NCBI GenBank assembly: GCA_002423395.1
Contig: DIVZ01000003.1
Span: 124,001-188,000 of the forward strand
Length of the DNA: 64,000 nt
DNA from: Eubacteriaceae bacterium UBA6119
GTDB taxonomy: Bacteria; Bacillota; Clostridia; Eubacteriales; UBA1433
Direction: 5' to 3'
The notes under the pieces were generated by a model. The model was not told where the DNA came from, searched no databases, and worked only from the letters and a program-made list of their open reading frames with translations. A program made the position numbers and the translations under genes. The stretch's first letter is position 1. The number at the start of each line of letters is the position of its first letter. Positions 60,709 to 64,000 of this stretch are shown in pieces.

Positions 60709-61938
60709 ATGCAACAAAGTGTTTTTGATGTATTACAGCAAAGAGGTTTTATAGGACAGCTTACACACGAGGAAGAAATTAAACAGTTGTTAAAAGAGGA
60801 AAAGGTAACTTTTTATATAGGTTTTGACCCGACAGCGGACAGTTTGCACGTTGGTCATTTCATACAGATTATGGTTATGGCTTATATGCAGCGTTACGGG
60901 CACAGGCCGATTGCTTTAATAGGCGGCGGAACGACAATGGTAGGAGACCCATCCGGCAGAACCGATATGCGCAAAATGATGTCGCTTGAACAAATTCAGG
61001 CAAATGGGGAAAAATTCAAGAAAGTTTTTAAAAAATTCCTGGATTTTTCGGACGATAAGGCAATAATGGTAAATAACGCAGATTGGCTGCTACCTTTAAA
61101 TTATATTGAATTTCTGCGCGAGATAGGGTCGTGTTTCTCTGTAAATAAAATGCTTACGGCAGATTGTTATAAAAACAGACTGGAGAATGGGCTGTCTTTC
61201 CTTGAGTTCAATTATATGATAATGCAGTCATACGACTTTTTAATGCTGTATAAAAACTACGGATGCACAATGCAGTTCGGCGGAAATGACCAGTGGAATA
61301 ACATTCTTGGAGGCGTTGACCTAATAAGAAGAAAATGCTCTGGGTCAGCTTACGGAATGACTTTTAATCTTCTTGTAAACAGCGAAGGCAAAAAGATGGG
61401 CAAAACGGAAAAAGGCGCGCTTTGGCTTGATAAAGAAAAAACGTCTCCGTATGATTTCTATCAGTACTGGAGAAACGTAGGAGACGATGATGTTGAGAAC
61501 TGCCTAAAACTTCTTACATTCCTTCCAATGGAAGAAATTAACCGTCTTGCCGCTCTTAAAGGCAGCGAGATAAATGAAGCAAAGAAAGTGCTTGCGTATG
61601 AAGTTACAAAGATTATACACGGAGAAGAAGAAGCGCTTGCCGCTCAGTCTGCAGCTGAAGCTCTATTCGGTCAGGGCGCGGACGATGCCGGTATGCCTAC
61701 AACTGAAATAGCTATTGATAAAATTGAAAAGGGTATGGATATTGTAAGCCTTTTAATAGAAGCAAACCTTGCGTCAAGTAAAAGCGATGCTAAGCGATTG
61801 ATAGATCAGGGCGGAATAGCGGTAAACGGCGACAAGATTGACAGTGTGGGAGTAATAATATCGCTTGATAATTTTGATGAGGGGAAAATAATCATTAAAA
61901 AAGGCAAAAAGATATATCATAAAATTGTAATTAAATAA
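60709..61938 (+). CDS. tyrS: tyrosyl-tRNA synthetase TyrS
   Basis: 409 residues. Class I synthetase of the longer TyrRS type (TyrZ-like): HIGH-type motif SLHVGHF, KMGKT as the KMSKS-type loop, the tyrosine pocket in NYMIMQSYDF and GGNDQWNNI, and a C-terminal S4 RNA-binding domain (VSLLIEANLASSKSDAKRLIDQGGIAVN). Charges tRNA-Tyr. Regulated by the T-box leader directly upstream. Confidence 0.96.
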   Translation: MQQSVFDVLQQRGFIGQLTHEEEIKQLLKEEKVTFYIGFDPTADSLHVGHFIQIMVMAYMQRYGHRPIALIGGGTTMVGDPSGRTDMRKMMSLEQIQANGEKFKKVFKKFLDFSDDKAIMVNNADWLLPLNYIEFLREIGSCFSVNKMLTADCYKNRLENGLSFLEFNYMIMQSYDFLMLYKNYGCTMQFGGNDQWNNILGGVDLIRRKCSGSAYGMTFNLLVNSEGKKMGKTEKGALWLDKEKTSPYDFYQYWRNVGDDDVENCLKLLTFLPMEEINRLAALKGSEINEAKKVLAYEVTKIIHGEEEALAAQSAAEALFGQGADDAGMPTTEIAIDKIEKGMDIVSLLIEANLASSKSDAKRLIDQGGIAVNGDKIDSVGVIISLDNFDEGKIIIKKGKKIYHKIVIK

Positions 61939-61976
61939 TAATATAAAAGAGCCGATATGTCGCGTTATGCTAAAAG

Positions 61977-62012
61977 CAGACTATGATGTAATTAGTATCA
62001 TAGTCTGTTTTA
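61977..62012 (+). terminator. terminator of tyrS
   Basis: Perfect 11-bp stem CAGACTATGAT/ATCATAGTCTG followed by a T-run. Confidence 0.88.
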
Positions 62013-62185
62013 ATTAAGGAGGTAATTAACGGGGAAACATTATCCTAAAGAATTGAAAATCAATGTTGTAAAAGATTATCTTAGCGGTACACGATACTCT
62101 GAAAATTTAAAAATATATGGTTATTTATAAGCTGCGAAACAAAGCTGACTCCGTTTGAAGTGCGAAGTCAGCATTAGTCTGTTTT
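62001..62185 (+). repeat. 11-bp direct repeats flanking a relic region
   Basis: TAGTCTGTTTT occurs at 62001-62011 and again at 62175-62185, enclosing the transposase remnant and a GCTGACT/AGTCAGC hairpin (around 62143-62172). The repeats may be the traces of a decayed element. Confidence 0.45.
62029..62130 (+). pseudogene. transposase N-terminal remnant (IS3 orfA-like)
   Basis: The frame after ACG at 62029 reads GKHYPKELKINVVKDYLSG followed by TRYSENLKIYGYL and a stop, matching the helix-turn-helix start of IS3-type transposase orfA. AAGGAGG lies upstream, but where ATG is expected there is ACG, and the frame ends after about 33 residues. A broken fragment with no function. Confidence 0.7.
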
Positions 62186-62217
62186 TTATTTATTGATACA
62201 TGAAAATACAGTCTCTT

Positions 62218-62529
62218 TTATAATATTTTAATATTCTGCAGATATTCGCTGTTTATAAGTTCTGTTCCTTTTTTTGTTTTTATCTCAATCCAGTTTTCAT
62301 TTACTTCAGTTATTGTGCCTTCTACATTGATGCCGTATGAACCGGTTGATAGTCTTACATTTTTACCGATATATTTTTTTATTATTTCGTTTGTCAATTT
62401 AAAACCTCCCTTTTTTCTATGTTTTGAAATTATATTTTTATTTATATTAATTGCGTATTGCTGCGGCAGGATTATTACAAATAAAACAAATAAAGGCAAA
62501 TAAATCGCAATCCAGACAGCTGAATTCAT
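62218..62529 (-). CDS. small membrane protein with Sm-like C-terminal domain
   Basis: 103 residues: one N-terminal membrane helix (about 5-24), a basic linker and a C-terminal beta region KNVRLSTGSYGINVEGTITE...WIEIKTKKGTELIN that looks like a five-strand Sm-like barrel, as in some short Clostridial proteins. GGAG ribosome site. Also on the minus strand 22 bases after the DtxR-like gene, so it may share its transcript. Function unknown. Confidence 0.65.
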   Translation of the reverse strand: MNSAVWIAIYLPLFVLFVIILPQQYAININKNIISKHRKKGGFKLTNEIIKKYIGKNVRLSTGSYGINVEGTITEVNENWIEIKTKKGTELINSEYLQNIKIL

Positions 62530-62550
62530 ATCATCACTCCGTATATATAA

Positions 62551-62928
62551 TTATTTATTATTATTTTTTAAAAACATTTTCAGCTTTTTAAAAGTTTCCG
62601 CACTTATTGAATGTTCCATCTTACATGCGTCTTCTTCCGCAGTTATTTCCGATACGTTTAATACATTGGTAAGAAAGTATTTTAAAGTATCGTGTCTTTC
62701 GCGCACCGCTAAAGCCGCCTGCATTCCTGATTTTGTCAGAACAATTGAAGAATATCGCTCCTGTGTTATATAACCCAGGTTTTTGAGTACGCCGACTGCC
62801 TTGTTAACGCTCGCACGCGATACATTCATAATCTGCGCAATATCAATAGAACGTATTTCATTTTCTTTGTTTGACAATTCCAAGATTACTTCCAGATAAT
62901 CCTGGCTTGATGGACTGAATGTGCTCAT
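62551..62928 (-). CDS. DtxR-family metal-dependent repressor
   Basis: About 125 residues from the ATG of MSTFSPSSQDYLEVILELSN; a longer in-frame reading to 63006 runs through the operator and is rejected. Winged helix (IRSIDIAQIMNVSRASVNKAVGVLKNLGY) and metal domain with RERHDTLKYFLTNVL and EEDACKMEHSIS, retaining His/Glu/Cys ligand candidates. Divergent from feoAB, so it probably represses iron uptake. Distinct from the mntR paralog, which has a different operator. Confidence 0.88.
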   Translation of the reverse strand: MSTFSPSSQDYLEVILELSNKENEIRSIDIAQIMNVSRASVNKAVGVLKNLGYITQERYSSIVLTKSGMQAALAVRERHDTLKYFLTNVLNVSEITAEEDACKMEHSISAETFKKLKMFLKNNNK

Positions 62929-62982
62929 AATATCACCGAAAAAAATTATATCATAAATATTGACAAAATATAAAATATAATT

Positions 62983-63045
62983 TAAAATGTTATATGAAGT
63001 TAACATTTTAAATTTTTTTCAGCAGAATGTTAACCGCATCTAACA
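62983..63045. promoter_or_regulatory. two operators TGTTA-N8-TAACA in the feo intergenic region
   Basis: Site 1 (62988-63005) and site 2 (63028-63045) both fit TGTTA-N8-TAACA; site 1 is extended to a perfect 10-bp inverted repeat TAAAATGTTA/TAACATTTTA. Starts are 40 bases apart. They lie between the repressor gene and feoA and are its likely targets. Confidence 0.8.
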
Positions 63046-63061
63046 AAATGAGGTAGCAATT

Positions 63062-63301
63062 ATGACTTTAGATAGAATAGACATAGGACAAAGCTGTAAA
63101 ATCGTAAAAGTAGGCGGATTCGGAGCTTTAAGGCGCAGGCTTTTAGATATGGGTCTTACGCCGAAAACACAAGTTATGGTAAGAAAAGTAGCGCCTATGG
63201 GCGACCCGATAGAATTATGTCTTCGAGGATACGAACTTACAATAAGAAAAGATGATGCAAAAAATATTGAGGTTGTTAAGTGGGAGGAGGAGAGTATATG
63301 A
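63062..63301 (+). CDS. feoA: FeoA
   Basis: 79 residues, SH3-like fold with CKIVKVGGFGALRRRLLDMGLTPKT and APMGDPIELCLRGYELTIRKDDA. Accessory cytosolic protein of the FeoB ferrous iron transporter. GAGGT ribosome site; stop overlaps the feoB start (ATGA). Confidence 0.95.
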   Translation: MTLDRIDIGQSCKIVKVGGFGALRRRLLDMGLTPKTQVMVRKVAPMGDPIELCLRGYELTIRKDDAKNIEVVKWEEESI

Positions 63302-64000
63302 TATTCGCGCTTGCAGGAAATCAAAACTCGGGTAAAACAACATTATTTAATCAGCTTACAGGCAGTAATCAGCATGTAGGTAATTTCCCCGGAGTTACGG
63401 TTGAAAAAAAAGAAGGAATTATAAGAAAAAACAAAGACGCATCTGTTGTTGATCTTCCCGGCATTTACTCACTGTCTCCATATACAGCAGAAGAAATTGT
63501 TACAAGGGATTTCTTGATAAAAGATAAGCCGGACGGAATAATCAACATAGTAGATGCTACAAATATTGAAAGAAATTTATATTTAACGCTGCAGTTAATT
63601 GAATTAAACATACCCATCGTTGTTGCGCTTAATATGATGGACGCGGTTACTTCAAGCGGCAGTTATATCGACATTGAAAAACTTTCGCACGAACTTGGAG
63701 TTGCTGTAGTCCCTATATCGGCAAGTAAAAACCAGGGTATTGATAATCTTATAAAAAAAGCTTTTGAAATTGCAAAAGAAAAAGTGCGTCCTAAAAAAAT
63801 GGATTTTTGCGAAGGACATGTACATAGAGCAATTCACGCTGTAGCGCATCTTGTTGAAGACCACGCGCAGAATATGGGTATATCAATGCGTTTTGCGGCT
63901 ACAAGGCTTGTTGAAGGCGATGAGCAAATTGAAAAGTCGCTGAAACTTTCGGCAAACGAAAAAGATATTTTAAACCATATAGTTAATGAAATGGAAGAAG
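63298..64000 (+). CDS. feoB: FeoB ferrous iron transporter, N-terminal part
   Basis: The first 234 residues are present; the gene runs off the window. G1 GNQNSGKTTLF, switch region GNFPGVTVEKKEG, G3 DLPGIYSLS and G4 NMMD show the GTPase domain, followed by the helical GDI-like region. FeoB imports Fe(II) across the membrane, matching an anaerobe. Strong GGAGGAG ribosome site inside the end of feoA. Confidence 0.94.
   Translation, partial: MIFALAGNQNSGKTTLFNQLTGSNQHVGNFPGVTVEKKEGIIRKNKDASVVDLPGIYSLSPYTAEEIVTRDFLIKDKPDGIINIVDATNIERNLYLTLQLIELNIPIVVALNMMDAVTSSGSYIDIEKLSHELGVAVVPISASKNQGIDNLIKKAFEIAKEKVRPKKMDFCEGHVHRAIHAVAHLVEDHAQNMGISMRFAATRLVEGDEQIEKSLKLSANEKDILNHIVNEMEE

Noticed and set aside
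62929..63006. N-terminal extension of the DtxR-like protein
   Set aside because: Would be translated from the promoter/operator region and does not look like the family; the internal ATG fits.

Overview
The window reads as chromosome of an AT-rich, anaerobic, endospore-forming Firmicute of the class Clostridia. The evidence is a germinant-receptor operon (gerA-gerC-gerB) followed by cwlD, an oxygen-sensitive class III ribonucleotide reductase (nrdD-nrdG), T-box leaders, two c-di-GMP-I riboswitches, strong AGGAGG-type ribosome binding sites and many GTG/TTG starts. No tRNA, rRNA, CRISPR array, intact insertion sequence or prophage was seen. Species cannot be assigned from the sequence alone.

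Layout. 0-7 kb: GtrA-like protein, small Cys-rich protein, SelO AMPylase, acidic protein, Y-family polymerase, DUF2806 protein, SHOCT-like membrane protein, TcdA. 7-10.4 kb: copper operon csoR-copA-copZ with a CsoR operator. 10.5-13.7 kb: ABC uptake system of the TrpXYZ type, led by a T-box with two complete Stem I domains reading Tyr (UAC) and Phe (UUC) but one antiterminator. 14-22 kb: membrane and redox genes (YibE/F, HD hydrolase, PAP2, ferredoxin/flavodoxin pair, MFS). 22-26 kb: almost gene-free DNA with large hairpins around a predicted seven-bladed propeller protein, then a c-di-GMP riboswitch and a 7TM diguanylate cyclase. 26-28 kb: divergent mntH/mntR. 28-31 kb: SPFH/zinc-ribbon operon. 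31-34 kb: nrdDG with paired NrdR boxes. 34-38 kb: heme-like membrane protein, ECF S component with an attenuator leader, APC permease, an orphan c-di-GMP riboswitch, a short zinc-ribbon gene. 38-44 kb: OsmC, VOC, then a six-gene cluster of unrecognised proteins with a MoaB-like and a LarA-like (DUF2088) protein plus an alpha/beta hydrolase. 45-50 kb: vanG-type cluster vanRS-vanG-vanXY-vanT. 50-56 kb: ger operon and cwlD. 56-62 kb: murI, ridA, prmC, THUMP methyltransferase, S41 protease, T-box-controlled tyrS, IS remnant. 62-64 kb: DtxR-like repressor divergent from feoAB (feoB runs off the end).

How the genes work together. Metal homeostasis is covered by three regulator/operator pairs (CsoR-Cu, MntR-Mn, DtxR-like-Fe). 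Aromatic amino acid supply is tied to tRNA charging at two loci, the dual Tyr/Phe leader on a transporter and the Tyr leader on tyrS. Cell-wall functions include the vanG cluster, in which the racemase is soluble yet carries Asn where alanine racemases carry the active-site Tyr, a residue typical of VanT serine racemases. c-di-GMP signalling appears both as an enzyme and as two sensors.

The best candidates for something undescribed are the 39.0-43.9 kb LarA-like/MoaB-like cluster, the dual-specifier T-box leader, and the family of large hairpins at 22-24 kb and 37.6 kb. Functions given for these are inference.
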